This document shows, piece by piece, positions 24,382 to 32,874 of a stretch of 64,000 bases of DNA (its first letter is position 1; each line of letters opens with the position of its first letter). The notes beneath the pieces were generated by a model. That model ran no database searches, was not told where the DNA came from, and was given only the letters and a program-made list of their open reading frames with translations. The stretch covers positions 1 through 64,000 of the forward strand of contig CANQZG010000007.1 in NCBI GenBank assembly GCA_947628305.1, read 5' to 3'. This stretch comes from an uncultured Muribaculaceae bacterium. Lineage in GTDB: Bacteria > Bacteroidota > Bacteroidia > Bacteroidales > Muribaculaceae. A program made the translations under genes and the position numbers.

Positions 24382-25838
24382 TTCTTTTTTTCTTTTATGT
24401 CGGTTGGTGAATGAGGGTTGGTGTCAACCGGGGTTAATCCGAGTGAGGGGGCGATTGTATCAAGTAGATACCTGAAGTTTTGGTCGTAATCGGTTGTGAC
24501 CTTGCCGTCGAAATATGCCTCTTTCAATGCTGTCTTGATTTCATTCAGCACAGGGCCGTCACTTAACCCGAATACCCGTTTATAAACGAGCGCGTTTACC
24601 GGTGGCTGATATTCACGGCGTTGGTCACGCAGGCCGAGGTCGTCTATTTTCTCGCGCACTATGGCGAGATTTGCGAGGCATCGGCGCACTTTCTCCGGAT
24701 TCTTTGACGTTATATCGGCCTCGCAGAGTATCATCAGTTCCTCCAGATGGCCTTCGGCGTCACTACAAAGACGTCGCAAGGCCGAGTCGGTTACAGTGTT
24801 CTCCACAAGGGCGACAGGGCGCATGTGAAGTTCGACCAGGCGTTTGACATATTTCATGTTGTCATTCAACGGTAGTTTCAACCGGGCAAATATCTTGGGA
24901 ATCATTTTGGCCCCGATGAAATTATGGTTGTGGAATGTCCATCCGAGACGCTCGTCCCATCGTTTTGTCACCGGTTTGGCGATATCGTGGAACAGGGCGG
25001 CCCAACGCAACCACACGTTGTCACTGGCGGCCGCCACACGGTCGAGTACCTGCATCGTGTGTCCGAAGTTTTCCTTATGGGCGCGTCCGTTCATTGTGCT
25101 TACTCCTTGCAGCGCGGCCAGTTCAGGGAGTATGATTTCAAGCAGACCTGTCTTTAGAAGCAGTTGCCAGCCGATTGATGGCTTTTCCGATTCCATTATT
25201 TTGGAAAGTTCGGTGTTGATACGCTCTTCCGAGATTATTTTTATACGCTCTGCATTACGTGAAATCGCGTCAAGGGTGTCGCTTGCGATGTCAAACTGTA
25301 GTTGTGTCGCAAACCTGATGGCACGCATCATTCTCAACGGGTCGTCGCTGAATGTCATGTCGGGGTCGAGGGGGGTGCGTATGATTTTCCTTGTGATGTC
25401 CCCCATACCGTCATAACGGTCAATCAGAGTCCCGAATGTCCCGCGGTTGACGCTCACGGCCATTGCATTTATTGTGAAATCGCGGCGGGACAGGTCTTCG
25501 TCAAGTGTCGCATCCTCGACAATCGGTTTGCGGGAGTCAGAACGGTAGGATTCCTTTCGCGCGCCAACAAACTCTAACTCGGTGTCATGGCATTTCACCT
25601 GCGCGGTCCCGAAATTTCGGAAAACGGTCAGTTTGGCCTTTGGGCCGAGGTCATTGGCGACGGCCTCGGCAAGTTCTATGCCGCTGCCTACAGTGACGAA
25701 GTCCATGTCCTTGGAGTGGCGTCCGAGAACAAGGTCTCTTACATATCCACCCACCACATAACATTCACGGTCGAGGTTATCGGCTGCGTTGCCTATGCTG
25801 TGGAATATTGCGCTGTCAATTTTTACTGTGAAATCCAT
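24357..25838 (-). CDS. cca: CCA-adding tRNA nucleotidyltransferase with HD domain
   Basis: A 493-residue class II nucleotidyltransferase. The N-terminal head has CYVVGGYVRDLVLGR and KDMDFVTVG (catalytic Asp pair); RRDFTINAMA and the DPLRMMRAIRFATQL neck follow; an HD phosphohydrolase domain (WAALFHDIAKP, HNFIGAKM) lies at ~300-400. It may add CCA to tRNA 3' ends or act as a poly(A) polymerase; the CCA role is favoured by family and the queuosine neighbours. ATG 25838 is used; the upstream M24 gene ends 19 bp before it. Confidence 0.9.
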   Translation of the reverse strand: MDFTVKIDSAIFHSIGNAADNLDRECYVVGGYVRDLVLGRHSKDMDFVTVGSGIELAEAVANDLGPKAKLTVFRNFGTAQVKCHDTELEFVGARKESYRSDSRKPIVEDATLDEDLSRRDFTINAMAVSVNRGTFGTLIDRYDGMGDITRKIIRTPLDPDMTFSDDPLRMMRAIRFATQLQFDIASDTLDAISRNAERIKIISEERINTELSKIMESEKPSIGWQLLLKTGLLEIILPELAALQGVSTMNGRAHKENFGHTMQVLDRVAAASDNVWLRWAALFHDIAKPVTKRWDERLGWTFHNHNFIGAKMIPKIFARLKLPLNDNMKYVKRLVELHMRPVALVENTVTDSALRRLCSDAEGHLEELMILCEADITSKNPEKVRRCLANLAIVREKIDDLGLRDQRREYQPPVNALVYKRVFGLSDGPVLNEIKTALKEAYFDGKVTTDYDQNFRYLLDTIAPSLGLTPVDTNPHSPTDIKEKKKCTSSPNA

Positions 25839-25857
25839 TGTCGATATGAAGCGGTTG

Positions 25858-27054
25858 TTACACATCGAAATATATTATCTGTTCAGGAGAGTTGGTAAGG
25901 CACTCCAACCCATCGTCGGTGACGTGGTAGGTATTCTCGATGCCGACAGCACCGACGTTTGGTATAACAAATTTCGGCTCAATGGCAATCACGTTCCCTT
26001 TCTGCAAGATGTCCTTGCTTCGGGGGGCGATTACCGGCAGTTCATTGATTTCAATACCCACACCGTGACCGATGAATCCGGCATGTTGGCGGTGTCCCAT
26101 GAAGAAGCGTTCGAGTCCGGCATCCTTAGCCATCTTATATGCGGTCTCGTAGAGTGATTTGGCCTCTACACCCGGTCGTGCCATTGTTTTAAGGGTGTCG
26201 TGTATGTCAATGGAACATTGGTGGGCCTTTAAGGCAAGTGATTCTATGTCACCGAGCGCAAATGTACGGGTCATGTCGGTCATGTATCCGGTGAAGTCGC
26301 CGTTCATGTCAACCATGATGGTTTCTCCGGGTTTGATTTCCTCACCGTTAGCCCCCACGGGTAGGGACGGGTTTATGCCTGCGCCCCCCATTGCGAAATC
26401 GTAGGGCGATGGGTTGTCGGCGTTAGGCCCTACGAGGAGATTGCCCATGAACAGTTCCATTGTGTCGCCGCTTATACGGAACTGTCCGAGACAACCCTCG
26501 AGACGGGCGACACGTTCGATTTCTACTTGCAATTCAATGTCGCTCATCCCTTCGCGAAAAAGGTGGGGGATGCGGCTGTAGACACGCTCGTGGGCGATGC
26601 CAGAACGGCGTATCATATCGACTTCGACCTCGGTCTTGACCGCTCTCGCCCGATTCATTACCGACGATGAATTGACAGCCTCACTGCCGGGAAATATCTT
26701 GGAAAGGCGTTGTATGGCAGAATAGGAGGTTACATCCATCTCCAGACCGATTGTCGCAGGGGCATTCAATCCGATGGTCTCTGTAATATTTTCAGGTTTA
26801 CGGATGTACACGATGTTGTCTCCCGATAGTTCTACGGGCCGCTTGATGAAATATACAACCTCGCCCTGTATCGGGATATATACATATCCGGCGAATACAC
26901 GTCCCGTTATGTAATAGGTGTTGGCGTTATCCGAGATTAGGATGGCATCGATGTTGGAGTCTGACATCAATTGTCTGACCCTGTCGAGCCTGCGACGCTG
27001 TTCGTCGGCTGAAAGCAAGACGAGTTTGTTATTGGGATTTTGGTGGATAGCCAT
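25858..27054 (-). CDS. M24-family metallopeptidase (Xaa-Pro dipeptidase-like)
   Basis: A 398-residue pita-bread-fold peptidase. The creatinase-like N-terminal domain (residues ~20-150) is followed by the catalytic domain with metal ligands in MVDMNGDFTGYMTDMTRTF (two Asp), GHGVGIEINELP (His) and AIEPKFVIPNVGAVGIENTY (two Glu). The family removes N-terminal residues next to proline. No signal peptide is seen, so it is cytoplasmic. Gene order places it between HAD and cca genes in a minus-strand operon. Confidence 0.88.
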   Translation of the reverse strand: MAIHQNPNNKLVLLSADEQRRRLDRVRQLMSDSNIDAILISDNANTYYITGRVFAGYVYIPIQGEVVYFIKRPVELSGDNIVYIRKPENITETIGLNAPATIGLEMDVTSYSAIQRLSKIFPGSEAVNSSSVMNRARAVKTEVEVDMIRRSGIAHERVYSRIPHLFREGMSDIELQVEIERVARLEGCLGQFRISGDTMELFMGNLLVGPNADNPSPYDFAMGGAGINPSLPVGANGEEIKPGETIMVDMNGDFTGYMTDMTRTFALGDIESLALKAHQCSIDIHDTLKTMARPGVEAKSLYETAYKMAKDAGLERFFMGHRQHAGFIGHGVGIEINELPVIAPRSKDILQKGNVIAIEPKFVIPNVGAVGIENTYHVTDDGLECLTNSPEQIIYFDV

Positions 27055-27065
27055 AATTTCTAAAT

Positions 27066-27707
27066 CTATTTAAATGTATTTAGAAGCATACGTGCCAGTT
27101 CACTGAAACTGGATGCCGAATAATCGGCATTGTCGGTGTGTCCGAAACCGTATGTCACGTGCATGAACGGTATTCCGGCTGCGTGTGCGGCCGAGCAATC
27201 TCCATCGGTGTCTCCGATGTATAACGGAGATTTGAGACCGTTACGCTCAATTATGAGCGATATGTTTTCGGCCTTTGGACGGCTGGTCTCTCCGTTGGTA
27301 AGGGTGTCGCTAATCCATGGGGTCAGGCCGGTATAGTGTAGGAAGTTGTGTAACCCGCGTGCCCCGCAGTTGCTCACCATGAACAGTCGGTATCTTTGTG
27401 CGAGTGACGGGATGTTATCCATGACACCCGGATAGAGTTTCCCACCGAGCACGGGCATCATCTCCCGCTCATTATGCTCAAGTACGGTCATGAACTCTGT
27501 GAACTTTGAACCGAGTGACGGCAATATCTCATCTGTTATAGTTTCGATGGTGAGACCCATGTATCGCAACAGTGTCGCACGGTCTATTATGGATGCGATA
27601 CCACATTGTTTCAAGGTCTTGTTCCATACCTCCGCGTAGCTGTCAACGGCATCCCAAAGAGTACCGTCCATGTCAAATATCAGGCTGTCGAACTGTCTGT
27701 TAATCAT
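27066..27707 (-). CDS. HAD-superfamily hydrolase, phosphoglycolate phosphatase-like
   Basis: A 213-residue HAD enzyme with motif I FDMDGTLWDAVDSY, motif II VSNCGARG and motif III/IV YIGDTDGDCSAAHAAG. The alpha-helical cap between motifs I and II fits the Gph/PGP group. The substrate cannot be predicted from the motifs. Its start overlaps the end of gldH by 8 bp and it lies 11 bp before the M24 peptidase gene. Confidence 0.85.
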   Translation of the reverse strand: MINRQFDSLIFDMDGTLWDAVDSYAEVWNKTLKQCGIASIIDRATLLRYMGLTIETITDEILPSLGSKFTEFMTVLEHNEREMMPVLGGKLYPGVMDNIPSLAQRYRLFMVSNCGARGLHNFLHYTGLTPWISDTLTNGETSRPKAENISLIIERNGLKSPLYIGDTDGDCSAAHAAGIPFMHVTYGFGHTDNADYSASSFSELARMLLNTFK

Positions 27708-28167
27708 TGTCGCTACGATAATTGATACCGATTAATTCAATTCCGTGTAATGTATCAACACGCATGACGTGTCTGATTTTTACCGGGACACCGGCTTTTA
27801 ACATTATTTTACCGGGTATGGATTGCTCTATCTGGTAGGCAGTTCCGAGTCCGCTCCCTTTCCATCGGCCGTATTTGTCGGCCATGACGATGTTGACAGT
27901 GTCGCGTCTCGGAACTTCATTGTCGGTGCTCGTGATTTCCAGCCATAGGTTGCTATACCTGTAACTGTTGTCATGACGCAATGCGACCGAAAGAGTGCCC
28001 GGAGCGTTCAAGACAGCTGAATCGGGGATGAAAGAGATTGTGTCACCGTAGGCCCATCCTTCGTCAGGGAGATTGGTGAACAGGCTATAATCATTGTGCC
28101 CGGGAGCGCATGCTCCCAAGCACAATAATATTGATAGGATGGTTAGGGTGAATTTTGACTTACTCAT
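27700..28167 (-). CDS. gldH: GldH-like lipoprotein
   Basis: A ~155-residue lipoprotein. ATG 28167 opens a signal sequence with lipobox (ILLCLGAC), which rules out the long in-frame extension upstream. The body (FTNLPDEGWAYGDTISFIP, LALRHDNSYRYSNLWLEI-like and DTVNIVMADKYGRWKGSGLG) matches the GldH family, named for flavobacterial gliding but widespread in non-gliding Bacteroidetes, where its role is unclear. It overlaps the PSP1 gene by 8 bp, a common pairing in this group. Confidence 0.82.
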   Translation of the reverse strand: MSKSKFTLTILSILLCLGACAPGHNDYSLFTNLPDEGWAYGDTISFIPDSAVLNAPGTLSVALRHDNSYRYSNLWLEITSTDNEVPRRDTVNIVMADKYGRWKGSGLGTAYQIEQSIPGKIMLKAGVPVKIRHVMRVDTLHGIELIGINYRSDND

Positions 28168-29500
28168 TGTTGGACGGTTTTTGTCCTGATGGCTTGGGTG
28201 GACGGTTTGGACGTTCGCCCTGACGGTTGCGGTTGCTACGACGTTGGTTACCTCCGTTGTTGTTCTTTTGTGAATTATCTCCTGTCGGTTTCTTTTTTTC
28301 AGGTGTCGAGCCCTTTTCCTGTTGCGGTTTCTTGGGACTGTTGGTCTGATTTTCTCCACGTGGGGCGTCGGATGGTTTCTTGTTTCTGCGTTTCTTTTTC
28401 TTTGCTTTGTCAAAACGCGTGAGACTGTCCTGTCCGACAATGTCGCCGAATTCACTCTTTTCAACGGGTTTCACAGTGCCGTCCCGTTCAAGTTTCAACG
28501 GTTTCTCACCGCGCTTGTTCATCGCGATGATTTCAAACGCCCGTTCGGCATCGATTGTCACGAGATTGGCCGCCACCGATTTGTCGGTGGAGTAGGTGAT
28601 TTCCTTCTTGAATATGTCGGTCTTGAAGTGGAAATATGTCGCGTCGGCGGTTTCGAGTCGAATGTCCTTTGTCGGTAGACGCTTGACGCTTTCAACGTAG
28701 GCGTCCACTTCGAAATTAAGGCAGCATTTCAGTTTGGCGCATTGTCCCGCGAGTTTCTGCGGGTTCAGGGAGATGTCCTGATAACGTGCGGCGGCAGTGC
28801 CGACCGACACGAAATTGGTCATCCACTGTGAACAGCACAACGGTCGCCCGCACGGCCCGATTCCACCTATACGTCCCGCTTCCTGGCGTGCGCCTATCTG
28901 CTTCATCTCGATGCGCACCTTGAAAGTCTCGGCGAGCACTTTGATTAGCTGACGGAAATCGACACGTTCATCGGCGATATAATAGAATATGGCTTTGTTT
29001 CCGTCACCCTGATACTCCACGTCACCGATTTTCATGTTGAGTTTGAGGCTCTCGGCGATTTTACGTGAGCGTATCATAGTGTCGTTTTCTTTGGCCTTGG
29101 CTTCCTCATATTTTTCGAGGTCCGATGGTTTGGCCTTGCGGAACACACGTTTTATCTCAGTGTCCTTGCGCAGGTTAGCTTTCTTCATCTGGAGCGCGAC
29201 GAGGCGACCGGTTAGTGTGACCTGTCCTATGTCATGCCCCGGAGATGCCTCTACAGCGACCATGTCGCCCTGTTCAAGGGGAAGGTTGGAACTGTTCTTG
29301 TAATAACCTTTGCGGGTGTTCTTGAACTGAACCTCAACCATGTCGAAGTTAGCCATTCCACCGGGGATATCCCCCATCCAGTCATAACAATGCAGCTTAC
29401 CGCGGGGCGTGGTGTCGCATCGGCAACATCCCCCTTGGCAACCCTGTGTCTCGCCAGACGTTTTATTTAGGCGAGGCTCTTTGTTATCTTCTTCAGTCAT
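28160..29500 (-). CDS. PSP1-domain protein (RicT/YaaT-like)
   Basis: A 446-residue PSP1 protein. The N-terminus carries a cysteine cluster (CQGGCCRCDTTPRGKLHC); the conserved core holds GIGPCGRPLCC and LAGQCAKLKCCLNFE, the Cys motifs that bind Fe-S in the RicT complex. The last ~100 residues are a Lys/Asn/Pro-rich low-complexity tail. In Firmicutes RicT works with RicA and RicF and touches RNase Y function; here the gene sits directly downstream of rny (9 bp), which fits an RNA-processing link, as inference. Confidence 0.88.
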   Translation of the reverse strand: MTEEDNKEPRLNKTSGETQGCQGGCCRCDTTPRGKLHCYDWMGDIPGGMANFDMVEVQFKNTRKGYYKNSSNLPLEQGDMVAVEASPGHDIGQVTLTGRLVALQMKKANLRKDTEIKRVFRKAKPSDLEKYEEAKAKENDTMIRSRKIAESLKLNMKIGDVEYQGDGNKAIFYYIADERVDFRQLIKVLAETFKVRIEMKQIGARQEAGRIGGIGPCGRPLCCSQWMTNFVSVGTAAARYQDISLNPQKLAGQCAKLKCCLNFEVDAYVESVKRLPTKDIRLETADATYFHFKTDIFKKEITYSTDKSVAANLVTIDAERAFEIIAMNKRGEKPLKLERDGTVKPVEKSEFGDIVGQDSLTRFDKAKKKKRRNKKPSDAPRGENQTNSPKKPQQEKGSTPEKKKPTGDNSQKNNNGGNQRRSNRNRQGERPNRPPKPSGQKPSNNE

Positions 29501-29509
29501 CTCGGCGGG

Positions 29510-31060
29510 TTATTTTGCGAAGCTGACAGAACGGGTCTCACGTATAACCGTGATTTTTACCTGTCCGGGATAGGTCATTTCGTCCTGGATGCGCTTTGCT
29601 ATTTCCGATGACAGTTTTTCGGTCTCGGCATCGTCAATCTTGTCGGCTCCGACAATCACGCGTAACTCGCGTCCTGCCTGTATCGCGTAGGTCTTGATTA
29701 CGCCGGGGTAGGAGAGCGCGAGTTGTTCCAGGTCGTTGAGACGTTTGATGTATGCCTCGACGATTTCGCGGCGTGCACCGGGGCGTGCGCCGGATATTGC
29801 GTCACACACCTGTACAATCGGGGCGAGAAGTGTCGTCTGCTCGATTTCATCGTGATGCGCGCCGATTGCGTTGCATATCTCGGGCTTCTCCTTGTACTTT
29901 TCAGCGAGCTTCATGCCAAGTAATGCATGTGGCAGTTCCGGCTCCTCGTCGGGCACTTTGCCTATATCATGAAGCAAGCCTGCGCGACGTGCTTTCTTGG
30001 GGTTCAGGCCAAGTTCCGAAGCCATGATTGCGCATAGGTTGGCCGTCTCGCGTGAGTGTTGCAACAGGTTCTGGCCATAGCTTGAACGATATTTCATCTT
30101 GCCGACGAGGCGTATCAGGTCGGGGTGCAATCCGTGGATGCCAAGGTCGATGGCTGTGCGTTTGCCGGTCTCGATGATTTCTTCTTCTATTTGTTTGCGT
30201 ACCTTTGCCACTACCTCCTCGATGCGTGCGGGGTGTATGCGTCCGTCGGCGACAAGCTGATGCAGGGCAAGGCGTGCGATTTCACGGCGCACGGGGTCAA
30301 ATCCTGAAAGCACAATTGCCTCGGGGGTGTCATCGACGATGATTTCAATGCCTGTGGCGGCCTCGAGTGCGCGTATGTTGCGACCTTCGCGTCCGATGAT
30401 ACGGCCCTTGATTTCATCACTGTCGATATGGAACACGGTCACGGAGTTTTCGATTGCGGTCTCGGTCGCAACGCGTTGTATCGATTGCACGACGATGCGT
30501 TTGGCTTCCTTGTTGGCGGTCATCTTGGCCTCGTCCATGATGTCGTTGATATAACTTTGTGCAGCTGTCTTGGCTTCGTCTTTCAATGATTCGACGAGTT
30601 TTTCCTTTGCTTCTTCAGATGACAGTCCTGAAAGATGCTCAAGTGTCTCGCGTGCCTGACGGTGCATCTTGTCAAGTTCGACCTTCCGGGACTCCATCAC
30701 GGCTTGCTGTGCGTCAAGGTTGGCACGTGTCGTCTCGTTCTCGTTGCGTGCACGCTGGTTCTCGCTCTGCTGTTGGTTCAGCTGGATTTCACGCTGCTTG
30801 ATACGGGCCTCGGCCGACTGTACCTTTGACATGCGGTGGTTGGCTTGTTTCTCGGCCTCTGCGGTGATTTTGAGTTCCTCCTCGCGAGCCTCAAGCAATT
30901 TGTTCTTCTTTAGCACCTCGGCCTCTCTTTCAGCCTCCTCGACAATGCCTTTGGCACGTGTCCGGGCCATCTTTTTCTGTACTATGACGGTCACGCCTAC
31001 CCCTATGGCGCAGGCGACAACCGCGATGCTTAGATAAATGATTATATCGAATAACTGCAT
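29510..31060 (-). CDS. rny: Ribonuclease Y
   Basis: A 516-residue endoribonuclease that starts mRNA decay at the membrane. One N-terminal transmembrane helix (residues ~5-28) is followed by a long Glu/Lys/Gln-rich coiled coil (~30-190), a KH domain ([19 protein letters not shown]) and an HD domain ([18 protein letters not shown]). All family parts are present at the usual length. It follows zapA across a 218-bp gap that holds a candidate structured RNA. Confidence 0.96.
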   Translation of the reverse strand: MQLFDIIIYLSIAVVACAIGVGVTVIVQKKMARTRAKGIVEEAEREAEVLKKNKLLEAREEELKITAEAEKQANHRMSKVQSAEARIKQREIQLNQQQSENQRARNENETTRANLDAQQAVMESRKVELDKMHRQARETLEHLSGLSSEEAKEKLVESLKDEAKTAAQSYINDIMDEAKMTANKEAKRIVVQSIQRVATETAIENSVTVFHIDSDEIKGRIIGREGRNIRALEAATGIEIIVDDTPEAIVLSGFDPVRREIARLALHQLVADGRIHPARIEEVVAKVRKQIEEEIIETGKRTAIDLGIHGLHPDLIRLVGKMKYRSSYGQNLLQHSRETANLCAIMASELGLNPKKARRAGLLHDIGKVPDEEPELPHALLGMKLAEKYKEKPEICNAIGAHHDEIEQTTLLAPIVQVCDAISGARPGARREIVEAYIKRLNDLEQLALSYPGVIKTYAIQAGRELRVIVGADKIDDAETEKLSSEIAKRIQDEMTYPGQVKITVIRETRSVSFAK

Positions 31061-31105
31061 TTAAATGATTGTTTAATTGGGTTATAAGTTTGGTTGTATT
31101 ATTAT

Positions 31106-31270
31106 AAAAAAAGCACAATCCATCCGCGATGTCGACCACGTGTCCTCTGTTGTGTGAGGTGCGCGCCGTCTCTGTCAGCGTCTGTATCGTGCAGGATTTG
31201 CTTTATAACGGTGAAGGGGTGATGCCGACATGAGACCTCTGTCTCTTGTGTCGCCGGGATTATGCCCCTT
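31106..31270 (-). ncRNA. Candidate structured RNA between zapA and rny (6S-like position)
   Basis: The 218-bp gap holds two strong stems on the minus strand. Stem A pairs AAGGGG (31270-31265) with CCCCTT (31219-31214) and has an inner GAGAC/GTCTC helix. Stem B pairs GCAAATCC (31201-31194) with GGATTGTGC (31121-31113), has a CACGAT/ATCGCG step and a large internal loop, and runs straight into seven T's (31112-31106). A rod with a central bubble downstream of zapA recalls 6S RNA, which follows zapA in proteobacteria. The identity is inference; it could also be a long terminator or 3' UTR. Confidence 0.4.
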
Positions 31271-31278
31271 GCATTGGT

Positions 31279-31569
31279 TCACTCGATTTCAAGCAATTTA
31301 TCATCGAGGTCTTTCTCGAGTTGTTGCAACAGACTGTCAACCGACTCGACTCCGGCTTCTTGCATGAAATACAGCTGGGCGAACCTGAATGCCACCATGG
31401 CGAGTATCTCGCTTGAAGTCTTGTCCTTGAACCGCTTGCTCCACGTTGTCCATAACTGGTTGACGTTGTCGGCAGCGGTCCTTATTACCTCCTCGTCATC
31501 GATGTCGATGCTAAGCGGCATCGGTGGTTGGTCGGCAATGCGTATCGTTATATTTTGTTTCCGTTTCAT
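31279..31569 (-). CDS. zapA: Cell division protein ZapA
   Basis: A 96-residue protein. The first half (ITIRIADQPPMPLSI...) forms the small ZapA beta-alpha domain; the rest is a helix/coiled coil (RTAADNVNQLWTTWSKRFKD, then EILAMVAFRFAQLYF). ZapA cross-links FtsZ filaments at the division ring. The gene lies 14 bp after a 97-aa coiled-coil gene, an arrangement typical of Bacteroidales. Confidence 0.88.
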   Translation of the reverse strand: MKRKQNITIRIADQPPMPLSIDIDDEEVIRTAADNVNQLWTTWSKRFKDKTSSEILAMVAFRFAQLYFMQEAGVESVDSLLQQLEKDLDDKLLEIE

Positions 31570-31583
31570 CGCTGTTCCGGTGT

Positions 31584-31877
31584 TTAGTCATTAAGGTCGG
31601 CGATGCACTTGTCAATTTCCCGCACTAATCCGGAAATTAGGGCACGGCTGCGTTCTACATCTTCGCGGCTCGGGTTGCTGACCCTTGCCACTGTCAGATA
31701 CTCCAACTGAAGTTTCAGTCGCTCGATTTCGCGACGTCCGGCCTCAACCTCGGCGGTCAACTCCTCGACACGCGCCTCGGCCTTGGCTTTCAGTTCCTCG
31801 ACACGTGCGGCACGCTCAAGGAGCAGTGCGCTCTTGGTCTTTATCTGACTTATGCGTCGTTGTAGGTCGACAGACAT
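31584..31877 (-). CDS. Small coiled-coil protein, first gene of the zapA operon
   Basis: 97 residues, nearly all alpha-helical with a heptad pattern (LLERAARVEELKAKAEARVEEL..., REIERLKLQLEYL). No enzyme motif is present. By position and size it may be a ZapB-like partner of ZapA, which is inference. A Bacteroidetes -7 box (TACATTTG on the minus strand, 31903-31896) lies 19-26 bp before its ATG. Confidence 0.7.
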   Translation of the reverse strand: MSVDLQRRISQIKTKSALLLERAARVEELKAKAEARVEELTAEVEAGRREIERLKLQLEYLTVARVSNPSREDVERSRALISGLVREIDKCIADLND

Positions 31878-31895
31878 GCTTTTCCCAAATTTTCA

Positions 31896-31903
31896 CAAAT
31901 GTA
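31896..31903 (-). promoter_or_regulatory. -7 box of the zapA-rny operon
   Basis: The minus strand reads TACATTTG, matching TAnnTTTG. Twenty bases upstream the sequence is GTTGG rather than a full TTTG. The remaining bases of 31904-32001 show nothing else. Confidence 0.45.
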
Positions 31904-32001
31904 CTCATATATTTTCACATACGCCAACATTTCCCCGTTTTTTTCACTCAACCCATGAAAACGATGCTTCATAAGCACGTCATTCCCCATATTTGACACC
32001 T

Positions 32002-32298
32002 TTAAAAATCGTCGTCTATCATGTCGAAATCGTCCTTTTCGTCAAGGAAATCATCAACCGTGTCGTCCCAGCGTGAGGAGTAATCATAATTATCGTAAGA
32101 CCTATCGTACGGATATCCGCAGCCGTGTTGATTCATCGCCACGAAGTCGTCGTCAAGGTCATCCTCCGTGTCAGCGCGTCTCGGCATGTAATCGGTGATG
32201 CCTGTTGAATAAGGGCTCTCGACATCCCTATCCGTGCCCCGACCGCCAAAAAAACATCTGAACAACAGAAACTCACCTATGTAATTCCAAAACCTCAT
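32002..32298 (-). CDS. Acidic small protein of unknown function
   Basis: 98 residues from ATG 32298. After a hydrophobic/aromatic N-terminus (MRFWNYIGEFLLFRCFFGGRG) the protein is very rich in Asp and Tyr (DDLDDDFVAMN, RSYDNYDYSSRWDDTVDDF, ending MIDDDF). No domain is recognised. It follows the 73-aa gene by 2 bp and is probably the third gene of a small operon with the DUF3791 gene. DNA mimicry is possible for such a charge but is speculation. Confidence 0.5.
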   Translation of the reverse strand: MRFWNYIGEFLLFRCFFGGRGTDRDVESPYSTGITDYMPRRADTEDDLDDDFVAMNQHGCGYPYDRSYDNYDYSSRWDDTVDDFLDEKDDFDMIDDDF

Positions 32299-32300
32299 AA

Positions 32301-32522
32301 TCAATTGTTTTCAAGAAACATTTCGTAAAGAGCCACCGGCCCGTAATGCCACAATTTGGTTTCTTCATCCTCAAGTTGTCGGTAGGTTGAGGACTGATAT
32401 ATGCGTTTCAAAGATTCGGTTATTGACAATCCGAAATCGGAGGCATACATGACAGCCATTTTACTCACCTTGCCGGGAAGCAAAAGATATAAATTCTCTG
32501 AAGTTATCTTCTTGTCAGTCAT
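32301..32522 (-). CDS. Small protein of unknown function, middle gene of DUF3791 trio
   Basis: 73 residues (MTDKKITSENLYLLLPGKV..., then KMAVMYASDFGLSITESLKRI and a C-terminal KLWHYGPVALYEMF). The fold looks all-helical. I recall similar small proteins next to DUF3791 genes but no defined function. It overlaps the DUF3791 gene by 4 bp, and the acidic gene follows after 2 bp. Confidence 0.6.
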   Translation of the reverse strand: MTDKKITSENLYLLLPGKVSKMAVMYASDFGLSITESLKRIYQSSTYRQLEDEETKLWHYGPVALYEMFLENN

Positions 32523-32755
32523 TTTCCTATCTTTTCAGCTTGTGGTAACACTCCTTTCTCTCTCATATAGTCGGTGAGGTCTTCCACGAGATAACGTGAA
32601 CTAAAAGTGTGTAGGACATCATACGATGGGACAATGTAGCCGTAGAGGATGCCCGATTGCTTTAGCCGTCGGTAAACATCACGTTGGCTCATGTTCAGGA
32701 CTTGTGCGAGTTTGCTGATACAATATGTTACAAATTCAAGGGTCTTGGTATCCAT
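32519..32755 (-). CDS. DUF3791-family protein
   Basis: 78 residues from ATG 32755 (MDTKTLEFVTYCISKLAQVL, MSQRDVYRRLKQSGILYGY, IVPSYDVLHTFSSRYLVEDL). This is the DUF3791 pattern, with VYrxLkxsgi and YDVLHt. DUF3791 proteins usually neighbour DUF3990 proteins, proposed ADP-ribosyltransferase-like toxins; none is present here. The frame extends upstream through the promoter, so the shorter start is preferred. Confidence 0.75.
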   Translation of the reverse strand: MDTKTLEFVTYCISKLAQVLNMSQRDVYRRLKQSGILYGYIVPSYDVLHTFSSRYLVEDLTDYMREKGVLPQAEKIGK

Positions 32756-32784
32756 GACTTTTTGTTTTGATTTGATGTCAGATT

Positions 32785-32815
32785 CAAAGTTAGGGAAATT
32801 TTTTGAGGTGGCAAT
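32785..32815 (-). promoter_or_regulatory. Promoter of the DUF3791 trio
   Basis: The minus strand carries TAACTTTG (32792-32785), a perfect -7 box, with ATTG (32815-32812) 19 bases upstream as a near-consensus -33 box. Transcription would start ~20 bp before ATG 32755. The divergent M18 gene begins only 60 bp from this site. Confidence 0.55.
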
Positions 32816-32874
32816 GTTTTTAGGCGTGATTTCAGTGGGGCGTTTCGGAATAGTTTTGTTAACTTTACGCAATC

